DNA from: an uncultured Flavobacteriales bacterium
GTDB lineage: Bacteria > Bacteroidota > Bacteroidia > Flavobacteriales > Crocinitomicaceae
NCBI GenBank assembly: GCA_946480085.1
Contig: CAMLHZ010000009.1
Location: forward strand, 1-64,000
Reading direction: 5' to 3'
DNA length: 64,000 nucleotides
Shown here one piece after another: positions 7,510 through 16,110 of the stretch (the first letter of the stretch is position 1; each line of letters starts with the position of its first letter). The translations under genes were made by a program, and so were the position numbers. Under the pieces are notes generated by a model. It had not been told where the DNA came from. It worked only from the letters and a program-made list of their open reading frames with translations, and ran no database searches.

Positions 7510-8925
7510 ATGCCTAAACTGTTTTATCGTTTTTCCATCCTATGTTTACTTGCAACTGCACAATTACATGGTGCATTGTATGGTCAGGACACGACAAAGA
7601 TTGTCAACGATATTACGCAGCTGAATCCAATTGTTGTTAACGCTATACTTGCACCAAAATCTACCAGTGAGATTGTGAACGCGGTGAAAAATCACAAAGG
7701 TCCAATTTCCATTGGTGGCGGGCGATACAGCATGGGCGGTCAAACCGCTACCGAACAAGCGCTTCAGATTGATATGCGGAGCTTTGACAGTATTGTTCAT
7801 TTTTCGGCTGAAGAAAAAACCATTACGGTTCAAACAGGCATCACCTGGCGAAAAATTCAAGAATTTATTGATCCATACAATCTTTCGGTGAAGATTATGC
7901 AGTCTTATGCAAACTTCACTGTTGGCGGTTCTTTGAGCGTAAATGTTCATGGCAGATACATTGGTGAAGGTCCGATCATTCTTTCTGTTCAGGAAATTAA
8001 ACTGGTGCTTGCCAATGGAGAATTGATCACCGCTAGTCCAACCAAAAACAGCGAATTGTTCTTTGGTGCAATTGGTGGTTACGGCGGATTAGGCGTAATT
8101 ACAGAAGCTACATTACTGCTTTCCGACAATGTAAAAATGGAACGAACCGATAAAAAGCTTCCTATTTCGGAATACAAAGATTACTTCATGGAACATGTTC
8201 AAAACGATTCTACAGTTGTGTTTCACAATGCGGATATTTATCCAAAACGCTATAAAAAAGTAAGAGAAGTTTCCTTTCGTGAAACCGATAAAGAGGTGAC
8301 CGTAGAACACCGACTGGTTCCGGAAGATAAAACCTATGGCTTCAATCGTTTTGCTTTTAAATTGATCTCGGAATATCCGGGTGGGAAATGGCTTCGACAG
8401 CATTTGTTCGACCCGATTGTTTATAGTAAAAATCCAGTAGAATGGCGAAATTACGAAGCCAGTTACACCGTGCTTGAACTGGAACCGAAATCAAGAAAGC
8501 GTTCAACCTATGTTTTGCAGGAATATTTTGTTCCGGTTCAGGAGTTCGATAAGTTCTATCCACTTTTAAGGTCAATTCTGAGAGAAAATAAGGTGAATGC
8601 GATCAATATTTCCATTCGACATGCGAAGAAAGATCCGGGATCACTTTTGGCCTGGGCGAGAGAAGACGTTTTTGCCTTTGTGATCTATTACAAACAAGGA
8701 ACAAAACAAAAGGATAAAGACAAGGTAAAAGCGTGGACACAATTGTTAATTGATGCGTCGATCTCATGCAATGGAAGTTACTACCTGCCCTATCAAATTC
8801 ACGCTACAACTGAACAATTTGCAAATGCCTATCCGGAATCCAATGCTTTCTTCGAACTCAAAAAGCGCGTTGATCCAACAAACAAGTTTCGAAACAAACT
8901 TTGGGATGCTTATTATCAGGAATAG
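7510..8925 (+). CDS. Exported FAD-binding oxidase (PCMH/VAO family)
   Basis: The protein has a signal peptide from ATG 7510 (ending near LYGQ) and then a VAO-type FAD domain. PISIGGGRYSMGGQ is the pyrophosphate-binding segment, followed by TVQTGITWRKIQEF, GGSLSVNVHG and GAIGGYGGLGVITEATL, all in the usual order. The C-terminal half is the substrate-cap domain, ending DPTNKFRNKLWDAYY, as in sugar-lactone oxidases (D-arabinono-1,4-lactone oxidase and relatives, such as the DprE1 branch). At 471 residues it has normal length. The substrate is unknown. The signal peptide suggests action in the periplasm. It is single, facing a convergent gene. Confidence 0.85.
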   Translation: MPKLFYRFSILCLLATAQLHGALYGQDTTKIVNDITQLNPIVVNAILAPKSTSEIVNAVKNHKGPISIGGGRYSMGGQTATEQALQIDMRSFDSIVHFSAEEKTITVQTGITWRKIQEFIDPYNLSVKIMQSYANFTVGGSLSVNVHGRYIGEGPIILSVQEIKLVLANGELITASPTKNSELFFGAIGGYGGLGVITEATLLLSDNVKMERTDKKLPISEYKDYFMEHVQNDSTVVFHNADIYPKRYKKVREVSFRETDKEVTVEHRLVPEDKTYGFNRFAFKLISEYPGGKWLRQHLFDPIVYSKNPVEWRNYEASYTVLELEPKSRKRSTYVLQEYFVPVQEFDKFYPLLRSILRENKVNAINISIRHAKKDPGSLLAWAREDVFAFVIYYKQGTKQKDKDKVKAWTQLLIDASISCNGSYYLPYQIHATTEQFANAYPESNAFFELKKRVDPTNKFRNKLWDAYYQE

Positions 8926-8937
8926 CTTTTGAGAAGG

Positions 8938-10242
8938 TTAATCAATGCCATCAATCCCACGATCTTCCTGTTCGATAGATGTTACTTCTGATAGCTGCCA
9001 CAGCTTATCAAGCAGAGTCATGTATTTCAGGTCAACAATTACTGGAAGTATGAAAGTGTATTTTTTTTCCTGGTTGGTTTCTTCCCGCACATAATAATTC
9101 GTAATTCCATGTTGTTTAAAGATCTGTTCGATTCGCTCGTTGGAAACATGGTTGAAGAAGGAAATTTCAAAGTTATTAGTATAAAACCGACATGCTCCGC
9201 CCCAACCAAATTCGTTCACTTCTGAATAAGATATCGCCGGAAGAATAGCAATCTTGTACTTCGACAACGTCAATTCTTTCTGTAAGGCAAGCACTTTAGC
9301 TTTATCCTTCATTACGAAACTAACTAATGAACTATTTCTGGCATCTATTCCTTTCGACTTCAAATAGGTAATCACTTCGTCTTGCTTAAAATCACCAGTC
9401 CAACTTACAAAATAGAGAGAATCAAGTGCTTTATAAGCTACTGGTCCACGATTATAAGTGTGTATTTTAGGAGGTTCAGGACGGAGGTGCAGAAAGATAT
9501 TGTGCTTCATAAAATCATTTTCCAAAAAGCCTTTTCCCTTTACTTTTCCAGTCTCATCTATGATTTCAACGGCAGTATACGAATCGTTTCTCAGGTTCAA
9601 AACACAACCCCATTCACCATTCTCCTGGATCAGCTTTGGATAATAAGACGTGTCCTTTTCTATAACCTTGATTTTGCATTTATTCGTTGATGTCAATTTA
9701 TCGTCGAGTACGATAAGCTTCTTTGTCTCTAATCTGCGAAGTGCTGTGTTCAATTGAGTAACACCTTTATTCTTATACGGTTGAAAACCATACATCCACA
9801 TATCGTAGTATTCATTTGCATTATTTCTGTTGTAGTAAATCGCAATATTTCCGTAAAAATCTCCGAATCCTGCTGTATCACATCGAAAACTTAATCGAAC
9901 CATTGAATCGGGTAGAATCATCGCTTTCCCGATGTTTTTCACATCAAAATTTTGGCTTTGCGCAGAAATATCCAATACATAAAGCGGGAACTTCGATTCG
10001 TTCTTAAAGGAAAGAATATACTCTTTTCCGAGTTGCTTTTTTGAAAGCGTGTCCCAGGAAAAAATATCGTTTACAACGAGTGGAACATGCCCGTGCGATT
10101 TGTTACCTTCAATCACAAATTGATATTCCTTCTGTGAATGGTTCGCTACATGTTGTCTTCCCTTAATCAATTTAATAGCTGCGGCATTCTGCGACAAACA
10201 TAAAACTGGGATGAGAAAACAAAGAAAAGTCAAGTACTTCAT
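8938..10242 (-). CDS. Exported protein with a DUF1573-like domain
   Basis: The 434-residue protein has a Sec signal peptide (MKYLTFLCFLIPVLCLSQ). An Ig-like domain at roughly residues 55-150 looks like DUF1573 (NESKFPLYVLDISAQ, then LPDSMVRLSFRCDT and GDFYGNIAIYYN), the ASH/MSP-like fold frequent in Bacteroidota envelopes. The remaining 280 residues contain several alpha/beta stretches that I do not recognise, including two that look like small ferredoxin-like repeats (DEVITYLKSKGIDARN, ERIEQIFKQHGITNYY). Its stop lies 12 bp from the convergent oxidase stop. Confidence 0.7.
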   Translation of the reverse strand: MKYLTFLCFLIPVLCLSQNAAAIKLIKGRQHVANHSQKEYQFVIEGNKSHGHVPLVVNDIFSWDTLSKKQLGKEYILSFKNESKFPLYVLDISAQSQNFDVKNIGKAMILPDSMVRLSFRCDTAGFGDFYGNIAIYYNRNNANEYYDMWMYGFQPYKNKGVTQLNTALRRLETKKLIVLDDKLTSTNKCKIKVIEKDTSYYPKLIQENGEWGCVLNLRNDSYTAVEIIDETGKVKGKGFLENDFMKHNIFLHLRPEPPKIHTYNRGPVAYKALDSLYFVSWTGDFKQDEVITYLKSKGIDARNSSLVSFVMKDKAKVLALQKELTLSKYKIAILPAISYSEVNEFGWGGACRFYTNNFEISFFNHVSNERIEQIFKQHGITNYYVREETNQEKKYTFILPVIVDLKYMTLLDKLWQLSEVTSIEQEDRGIDGID

Positions 10243-10345
10243 GGAGCAGTTTCATTAATCACTGGAAATTACAGAAATCTCAACGAATGGTTCATCTTAG
10301 CAAATCGGGTTAACACTTATTTAATTCATAAATTCGAAATAATAA

Positions 10346-10389
10346 AACGCAAAGAAACAAAGTGAGCAAAGAGACATAGTCTTTGCGTT
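10346..10389. repeat. Inverted repeat with AACGCAAAGA arms
   Basis: AACGCAAAGA (10346-10355) and TCTTTGCGTT (10380-10389) are perfect inverted arms 24 nt apart, upstream of the GNAT gene. Related TTTGCG motifs recur at 11574-11598. Such strings are frequent intergenic repeats in Bacteroidota. Confidence 0.5.
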
Positions 10390-10420
10390 CTTCTTTCTTA
10401 GCGGTTCAAAAAAATCGCTT

Positions 10421-10428
10421 TATCTTCG
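10421..10428 (+). promoter_or_regulatory. Candidate -7 box of the GNAT gene
   Basis: TATCTTCG matches 7 of 8 of TAnnTTTG, 18 bp before ATG 10447. Confidence 0.4.
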
Positions 10429-10446
10429 TTTGAATTTTCAATACCA

Positions 10447-10953
10447 ATGATCCTCCGCAAAGCAAATCTATCCGAAATCCCGGCAATTTGGGAAATACTT
10501 CAACAAGCTATCGAACAACGACGACAAGATGGGAGTCAGCAATGGCAAGACGGTTATCCAAATCCCGACACTGTCGAAAACGACATCAACCATGGTTTTG
10601 GTTATGTATTGATCGAGAATGAAACCATCATTGCTTACGCAGCAATTATTTTCGAAGTTGAACCAGCTTACACAGATATTCAGGGTACATGGTTGACCAA
10701 TGGTGATTACGTAGTTATTCATCGTGTAGCAACATCTAACGCTGTCAAAGGAAAAGGAATTGCAACTGAGCTTTTCCGAATGATTGAAGATGTAGCGATT
10801 GAGAATAATGTTTTTAGTATTAAGGTCGATACGAATTATGACAATGTTCCCATGCTTAAGATTCTCGACAGATTAGAATATACATATTGTGGAGAAGTGT
10901 TCTTTAGGGGTTCAGCGAGGAGAGCTTACGAAAAGGTATTGAAAAACGCATAG
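10447..10953 (+). CDS. GNAT-family N-acetyltransferase
   Basis: This 168-residue cytoplasmic enzyme transfers acetyl from acetyl-CoA to an unknown amine. It begins with the usual strand-helix (MILRKANLSEIPAIWEILQQA), has the central strands ending VVIHRVATSNAVKGKGIATEL (the Q/R-x-x-G-x-G/A loop that binds the CoA pyrophosphate) and ends with IKVDTNYDNVPMLKILDRLEY, the family's last helix region. It is single and has its own -7 box. The substrate cannot be told from the sequence. Confidence 0.88.
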   Translation: MILRKANLSEIPAIWEILQQAIEQRRQDGSQQWQDGYPNPDTVENDINHGFGYVLIENETIIAYAAIIFEVEPAYTDIQGTWLTNGDYVVIHRVATSNAVKGKGIATELFRMIEDVAIENNVFSIKVDTNYDNVPMLKILDRLEYTYCGEVFFRGSARRAYEKVLKNA

Positions 10954-10964
10954 GAAACAACTTT

Positions 10965-10980
10965 TCCCGACACTTCGGGA
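10965..10980. repeat. Small hairpin after the GNAT gene
   Basis: TCCCGA (10965-10970) and TCGGGA (10975-10980) pair around CACT. The stem matches part of the palindrome at 1269-1284. There is no T-run. Confidence 0.45.
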
Positions 10981-10986
10981 TAGTTT

Positions 10987-11004
10987 AAACACATAGTCAC
11001 ATAG
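10987..11004. repeat. Left copy of an 18-bp inverted repeat
   Basis: AAACACATAGTCACATAG here is repeated perfectly, in inverted orientation, at 11871-11888. ACATAGT and CATAGT units continue to about 11025. The two copies bracket two small minus-strand genes. Confidence 0.7.
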
Positions 11005-11061
11005 TAGGAACATAGTGATCATAGTTTTACGGATGCTGCGTCAACTTTAATTTTACTCAAA

Positions 11062-11544
11062 TTAGTCTTTTCTAATAAATTCCAATCCAGAACGAAAGCG
11101 TAAGATCTTTGGATCCCCGGTTTGAATACGAATAATATTGTTTTCGCTAATATTCCAATAAAACCAGTCTTCCGAAGCAATGAATTCCCAGGTTCCTGAA
11201 CATTGTTTAATTTGATTTTGATCTTTTAAAATCCATGTTTTATCTGAATTTATCCAAATTTTTTCTTTGGATTCAGAACAGTAGAAAGTGCCTATCAGTT
11301 GTCTTTCATATTTGTTGAAAATGGAATTGTAACCAATCCAGTTGTATACAATAAATACAATGATTAAAATGGATGGAACAAGAAATAGATAGGGAGTGTA
11401 TTTTCGTTTTGCTGTTTTGAATAACCTAAAAGTAATAACCAAGCTTATTATTGCTAAGAGTCCGAAAAAGGCGAGGACCATCATAAGCATTGCCCCTGGC
11501 AAAGGATGCATTCCCGGATAAATAATTTGTAGGTCGTCAATCAT
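11062..11544 (-). CDS. Small membrane protein of unknown function
   Basis: The 160-residue protein has two transmembrane segments (about residues 18-40 and 52-70). A C-terminal soluble part of about 85 residues follows, starting at ERQLIGTFYCSESKEKIWINSDKTWILKD, which reads as a small beta-barrel or lipocalin-like fold. No family is recognised. It lies inside the 18-bp inverted repeats at 10987 and 11871, with the DUF4287-like gene upstream. Confidence 0.65.
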   Translation of the reverse strand: MIDDLQIIYPGMHPLPGAMLMMVLAFFGLLAIISLVITFRLFKTAKRKYTPYLFLVPSILIIVFIVYNWIGYNSIFNKYERQLIGTFYCSESKEKIWINSDKTWILKDQNQIKQCSGTWEFIASEDWFYWNISENNIIRIQTGDPKILRFRSGLEFIRKD

Positions 11545-11573
11545 GTTGAGATATTCAATTCAATTAAATTGTT

Positions 11574-11598
11574 TTTGCGTACTTTGCGCTCTTCGCGG
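11574..11598. repeat. TTTGCG-type intergenic repeat
   Basis: TTTGCG, TTTGCG and TTCGCG occur within 25 bp between the two small genes. This is the same degenerate repeat class as at 10346-10389. Confidence 0.4.
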
Positions 11599-11603
11599 GA
11601 GAT

Positions 11604-11813
11604 TTATTTTTCGTTTTGTTTCAGGTAAAGAGTCGTCAATGTTCTTGCCCAGTAACGAGGGACATTATACGTATTTTGAAGATGCGCAACAACATCATTT
11701 GATTTCTGTTCAGCCGCTTTAAATTCGTCAAGGATAGCAATCCATTCCTCAATTTTCTTTCCCGTTTTCTCAATAACCTGCTCGTCATTTACGTCCCAGT
11801 ATTCCTTTTTCAT
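11604..11813 (-). CDS. DUF4287-like small protein
   Basis: This 69-residue cytoplasmic protein has the pattern T-G-K-x-x-x-E-W-x-x-x-L, a Lys/Glu-rich helix, then VVAHLQNTYNVPRYWARTLTTLYL. This matches the half-repeat of DUF4287 proteins (a helix, a short Asn/Gly turn and the gWa..lt motif). The function of the family is not known. It is bracketed by the 18-bp inverted repeats. Confidence 0.6.
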   Translation of the reverse strand: MKKEYWDVNDEQVIEKTGKKIEEWIAILDEFKAAEQKSNDVVAHLQNTYNVPRYWARTLTTLYLKQNEK

Positions 11814-11870
11814 GACATCTCTTTTTAGGTTTGAAATATAGCATATTAAGCTACTGTGTCTATTTTTTTT

Positions 11871-11888
11871 CTATGTGACTATGTGTTT
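11871..11888. repeat. Right copy of the 18-bp inverted repeat, overlapping the amidotransferase 3' end
   Basis: CTATGTGACTATGTGTTT is the exact reverse complement of 10987-11004. On the minus strand it supplies the last five codons (KHIVT) and the TAG stop of the glutamine amidotransferase gene. Confidence 0.75.
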
Positions 11889-12443
11889 CAAAAAATTAGC
11901 AAGAACCCCCAACCCGTGCTCCGACAAAATACTCTCCGGATGATACTGAACAGCGTAAACAGGCAGTTCTTTATGCTCCAAAGACATCAATACTCCATCA
12001 CTAGAAACAGCTGTTGGAATCAAAGGAGAATCCGTTTTCAATTGCACTGCCCAGGAATGATAAAGTCCAACCTTAAATTGTTCAGGTAAATTTTGATAAA
12101 TAATCGAATTATTTTGGGTCCGAAGAAGAGCTGTAGTTCCATGTTTCACTACCTTCTGATTGTATAATTCATCTCCGAAATATTCAGCAATAGCCTGCAT
12201 TCCCAAACAAACACCCAGCATTCGAATTTTATTCTTGACAGCAAACTCAACCACCTCCATTAATCTACCAGCTTCTTTTGGTAAACCTGGTCCGGGCGAC
12301 AACACACAAGCGTCATAATCCAGAAGCATTTCCGGATCTATTTCCAGATTATTCACCACCGTAATTTCAGCATCCAACTGCTCAAAATAATGAACAAGAT
12401 TGTAAGAAAACGAATCGAAATTATCTATGAGTATTATTTTCAC
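11871..12443 (-). CDS. Glutamine amidotransferase, anthranilate/aminodeoxychorismate synthase component II
   Basis: This subunit releases ammonia from glutamine for a chorismate-using synthase (TrpE or PabB). The protein is a complete class I amidotransferase: DNFDSFSYNLVHYF at the N-terminus, the LSPGPG oxyanion region, the nucleophile Cys79 in GVCLGMQAI, and His168 and Glu170 in YHPES. The 190-residue length is normal. No trpE, pabB or other trp gene is adjacent, so the solitary gene may serve folate (PabA) or both pathways. The last codons and stop lie in an interspersed 18-bp repeat, so the C-terminal residues KHIVT are probably not ancestral. Confidence 0.92.
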   Translation of the reverse strand: MKIILIDNFDSFSYNLVHYFEQLDAEITVVNNLEIDPEMLLDYDACVLSPGPGLPKEAGRLMEVVEFAVKNKIRMLGVCLGMQAIAEYFGDELYNQKVVKHGTTALLRTQNNSIIYQNLPEQFKVGLYHSWAVQLKTDSPLIPTAVSSDGVLMSLEHKELPVYAVQYHPESILSEHGLGVLANFLKHIVT

Positions 12444-12559
12444 CGCTGTAAATGCTTAAACTTGCATGCAACTACGAAATTACATAATCCCAAAGAGTTT
12501 TTACTCGGATTATGCTAAACCTCGAAAGTTTGCGTTAAACCAATTGTAGAAAACAAACC

Positions 12560-14515
12560 TTGAATACTCAGGAACCAAAAATTGCAGTGATAATCGTGAA
12601 TTACAATGTGGTGTTCTTTTTAGAGCAGTGCATTAATTCCGTTGCCAGAGCCATGACTTTGGAACCTGCAGAGGTTTGGGTAGTCGATAATCAAAGTGTT
12701 GACGGATCAGTACAAATGGTGAAAGAGAAATTCCCATGGGTAAAACTCATCGCCAATAAAGACAACGTCGGATTCTCTAAAGCCAATAATCAGGCAATGC
12801 TGCAATCCAACTGCAAATATCAGTTGTTACTCAATCCAGATACGGTAATTGAAGAAGACACTTTGAAAAAAGTAGTCGATTACATGGAAGAACATCCTGA
12901 AGTTGGTGGATTGGGAGTTAGAATGGTTGACGGTAAAGGAGTTTTCTTACCAGAATCTAAACGCGGTTTACCTACTCCGGCTGTTGCTTTTTACAAGATT
13001 TTCGGATTGTCGAAGATTTTCCCGAAATCGAAACGATTTGCCCGTTACCACATGGGAAATCTAAGCGAATTCGAAACCAACGAAATTGAGATCCTGAGTG
13101 GTGCTTTTATGCTAATGCGTAAAGAGGCTTTGGATAAAGTTGGGTTGTTGGACGAAACGTTTTTCATGTACGGTGAAGACATTGATCTTTCATACCGAAT
13201 TATTCTTGGCGGCTACAAAAACGTTTATTTCCCAGAGACAAGGATCATCCATTACAAAGGTGAAAGCACCAAGAAAAGCAGTGTAAACTACGTTTTCGTA
13301 TTCTACCGTGCAATGGTCATTTTTGCACAGAAACACTTTAGTCAGAACAACGCAAAGCTCTTCTCACTATGCATTAATGCAGCTATTTATTTCAGAGCAG
13401 GACTGGCATTATTGAATCGTTTTTTCAAGAAGATCACACTTCCGGTAATAGATTTTACTTACATCTATTTCGGAATGCTGGCTTTAACCACTTACTGGAA
13501 ACGAGCCGAGATTTTCTTTCCTGAAAAAGTCACCCACTACTTAATTTTCGGATATACCGCCATTTGGTTTTTATCGTCATTATTTCAGGGAGTTTATGAT
13601 TTTCCAGCGAAATTAAAACGCTCAGTGATGGGAGTTGCCATTGGAACCGCCTTGATTTTAATGGTTTACGCCTTGCTTCCAAAGGATTGGCAATTCTCCC
13701 GTTTATTCATTTTCACAGGAGCAGCATGGGCAATTGTCTATTTCCTTTTGTCTCGAATTTTCCTGCACTTTACCATTGGAAAACGCTTTATTCTGAACGG
13801 TAGAAAAAACAGCAACTTTGCCGTTATCGGGTCAGAAGAAGAATTCAAACGTGTCTCGGAACTGGTGAAAATAACTCAGCCAAAAATTGAGAAGATTATC
13901 CATGTATCACCCAATGAAAATGTTCAGAACGAAGATTTGACTATGGATAAATTGGGGCAGGTAGTTCAAATTCATGAGATAGACGAAGTGATTTTCTGTG
14001 CAAAAGATACCACAGCAAAAGACATTATCCATTGGATCATTGCCGTTGACAAGCCCAATGTAGATTTCAAAATTGCCCAGCCCGACAGTTCTTTTCTGAT
14101 AGGTTCAAATTCCATTGAAACAGCTGGTGATCTGTATATTCTTGATATAAACGCTTTGAGCGAACCAATCAAGCAGCGTCACAAACGTTTTTTAGATGTT
14201 CTTACAGGAATAATTCTACTCGTAACCTTCCCTATTCTATGTTGGTTCTTCAAACATAAGAAGCAATTATTTCGGAATGCAATTGGCATTCTCTTTTCAA
14301 AGATCACATGCGTGAGTTATGGAAAAACAGTGATGAACGAGTTGGATCTCCCGCGTTTAAAAAAGGGAATTCTGGTTCCGTATAATGAAGATTTGGTGAC
14401 TGAAGATGCAATGATCATTAAAATGAACTTGCTCTATGCCCGTGAATATCATTTACTACTTGACCTACAGCTGATTCTGCGCAACTGGAAAAAGTTAGAT
14501 CGTCGACCGCAATAA
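12560..14515 (+). CDS. Family 2 glycosyltransferase fused to a sugar-transferase-like membrane module
   Basis: Residues 8-245 are a GT2 domain: VIIVNYNVVFFLEQCI, VVDNQSVDGS, NVGFSKANNQA, LLNPDTVIEEDTL (the DxD equivalent) and MYGEDIDLSYR, as in rhamnosyltransferase-like enzymes. Four or so membrane helices follow (about 285-410). A Rossmann-like segment comes next (NFAVIGSEEEFKRVSELV through EVIFCAKDTTAKDII), then a further membrane helix after RHKRFLDVLTGIILLV. The last parts resemble the CoA-binding-like and membrane portion of undecaprenyl-phosphate sugar transferases, but the catalytic C-terminus of those enzymes is missing. I accept the TTG start at 12560 because the GT2 fold begins a few residues later and no ATG fits. 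It likely acts in polysaccharide or glycan synthesis at the inner membrane. Confidence 0.85.
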   Translation: MNTQEPKIAVIIVNYNVVFFLEQCINSVARAMTLEPAEVWVVDNQSVDGSVQMVKEKFPWVKLIANKDNVGFSKANNQAMLQSNCKYQLLLNPDTVIEEDTLKKVVDYMEEHPEVGGLGVRMVDGKGVFLPESKRGLPTPAVAFYKIFGLSKIFPKSKRFARYHMGNLSEFETNEIEILSGAFMLMRKEALDKVGLLDETFFMYGEDIDLSYRIILGGYKNVYFPETRIIHYKGESTKKSSVNYVFVFYRAMVIFAQKHFSQNNAKLFSLCINAAIYFRAGLALLNRFFKKITLPVIDFTYIYFGMLALTTYWKRAEIFFPEKVTHYLIFGYTAIWFLSSLFQGVYDFPAKLKRSVMGVAIGTALILMVYALLPKDWQFSRLFIFTGAAWAIVYFLLSRIFLHFTIGKRFILNGRKNSNFAVIGSEEEFKRVSELVKITQPKIEKIIHVSPNENVQNEDLTMDKLGQVVQIHEIDEVIFCAKDTTAKDIIHWIIAVDKPNVDFKIAQPDSSFLIGSNSIETAGDLYILDINALSEPIKQRHKRFLDVLTGIILLVTFPILCWFFKHKKQLFRNAIGILFSKITCVSYGKTVMNELDLPRLKKGILVPYNEDLVTEDAMIIKMNLLYAREYHLLLDLQLILRNWKKLDRRPQ

Positions 14516-14622
14516 TAGACTATCACTTGGAAAAACACTCTTTATTCCTGTAGTTTTCTAAAAACTAAATGGATTTATTAGGTAGATGTCACATTACTAG
14601 CTTATTTATATTTTTTTTCCTT

Positions 14623-14630
14623 TATTTTTG
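14623..14630 (+). promoter_or_regulatory. -7 box of the E2 gene
   Basis: TATTTTTG is a perfect TAnnTTTG match, 28 bp before ATG 14659. Confidence 0.6.
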
Positions 14631-14658
14631 TGCCAATTTTAATTGAGATTCAATAATT

Positions 14659-16029
14659 ATGGCGCAAATAGAAATTCGTCTACCTAAAATGGGAGAAAGT
14701 GTTACAGAAGCAACCATTACAAACTGGTTGAAGAATGTTGGTGACACTGTTGCATTAGACGAACCTTTAGTAGAAGTAGCTACAGATAAAGTTGATAATG
14801 AATTGCCTTCAGAAGCTGAAGGAGTTTTGATCCAAAGACTTTTCGAAAAAGACCAGGTTGCTCAAGTTGGAGATGTAATTGCAATTATCTCTACTGACGG
14901 AGATGCTGCACCAACTGCATCTACACCTTCTGCCGCTCAATCTCCTGTTGCTGCAGTTGAAAAAACGGTTGAAGCGGCTAAAGAAATTGTAAGCGCTGAT
15001 GCTTTGCCAAAATCAAACGAAAACGGTAAATTCTACTCACCACTTGTTCGTAGTATCGCTCAAAAAGAGGGCGTTGCACACAACGAATTGGAAAACATTT
15101 CAGGAACTGGAACTGGTGGAAGAGTTACCAAAAAAGATATTATCACTTACCTTGAAAACAGGACTTCCGGGACTTCGACTCCCGCTCAGTCACCTGCTCC
15201 TCAAGTAAGTACTCCGGCACCTTCCACGAATGGAGTTGTTACACCGGCACCTGCTCAGGCAGCGCCAATGGGTGGAGGATTCCTTTCAAACATCAAAGAA
15301 CCAATTGTAGTTCCGAATCCAGGTGATGAAATTATCGAGATGGACCGTATGCGTAAGTTGATCGCAGACCACATGGTAATGTCAACTCACGTTTCACCAC
15401 ACGTTACTTCTTATGTAGAAGCTGATGTGACAACAATCGTGAACTGGAGAAACAAAATGAAGAATGAGTTCCAAAAACGCGAAGGTGAAAACCTGACGTT
15501 CACTCCTATCTTCATGGAAGCAATTGTTAAAGCAATTAAAGATTTCCCTATGATCAATGTTTCTGTTTCAGGAACTACAATCATTAAGAGAAAAGATATT
15601 AATCTTGGAATGGCCACTGCACTTCCTTCAGGAAATCTTATTGTTCCTGTTATCAAGAATGCAGACAGAATGAACTTGACAGGAATCGCTAAGGCGGTGA
15701 ATGAATTGGCACGTAATGCTCGTGACAACAAGTTGAAGCCGGAAGATATCCAGGGTGGAACTTATACAGTTACAAACGTTGGTACATTTGGTAACGTGAT
15801 GGGTACTCCTATCATTAACCAGCCACAAGTTGCTATCCTTGCTTTAGGAGCAATTCGTAAAATGCCAGCTGTTATTGAAACTCCGAACGGAGATTTCATC
15901 GGGATCCGTCACAAAATGTTCTTGTCTCACTCTTATGACCACCGCGTAGTTGATGGTTCATTGGGTGGACAATTTGTAAGAAGAGTTGCTGACTACCTTG
16001 AGCAATTCGATCCAAACCGAGAACTGTAA
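14659..16029 (+). CDS. 2-oxo acid dehydrogenase dihydrolipoyl acyltransferase (E2)
   Basis: This is the core subunit of a 2-oxoacid dehydrogenase complex. It moves the acyl group from lipoate to CoA. The domains in order are a lipoyl domain with Lys44 in EVATDKVDNE, an Ala/Pro/Thr linker, a peripheral-subunit-binding domain (SPLVRSIAQKEGV to GRVTKKDIITYL), a second Pro/Ala linker and the catalytic domain ending with His428 and Asp432 in DHRVVDGSLGG. It is monocistronic, with its own -7 box and terminator. No E1 or E3 gene is near, and in many Flavobacteriales the branched-chain or 2-oxoisovalerate-type E2 stands alone like this. Whether it serves branched-chain, pyruvate or 2-oxoglutarate oxidation cannot be settled here. 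Confidence 0.93.
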   Translation: MAQIEIRLPKMGESVTEATITNWLKNVGDTVALDEPLVEVATDKVDNELPSEAEGVLIQRLFEKDQVAQVGDVIAIISTDGDAAPTASTPSAAQSPVAAVEKTVEAAKEIVSADALPKSNENGKFYSPLVRSIAQKEGVAHNELENISGTGTGGRVTKKDIITYLENRTSGTSTPAQSPAPQVSTPAPSTNGVVTPAPAQAAPMGGGFLSNIKEPIVVPNPGDEIIEMDRMRKLIADHMVMSTHVSPHVTSYVEADVTTIVNWRNKMKNEFQKREGENLTFTPIFMEAIVKAIKDFPMINVSVSGTTIIKRKDINLGMATALPSGNLIVPVIKNADRMNLTGIAKAVNELARNARDNKLKPEDIQGGTYTVTNVGTFGNVMGTPIINQPQVAILALGAIRKMPAVIETPNGDFIGIRHKMFLSHSYDHRVVDGSLGGQFVRRVADYLEQFDPNREL

Positions 16030-16039
16030 CCTTTTTTTA

Positions 16040-16080
16040 AATCATTGCGTATGAGGCTATTCGTACGCAATGATTATTTT
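16040..16080 (+). terminator. Rho-independent terminator after E2
   Basis: AATCATTGCGTA (16040-16051) pairs perfectly with TACGCAATGATT (16064-16075), followed by ATTTTT. Confidence 0.85.
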
Positions 16081-16110
16081 TGAAAACTATTGGAAACTAA
16101 ACACACAACC

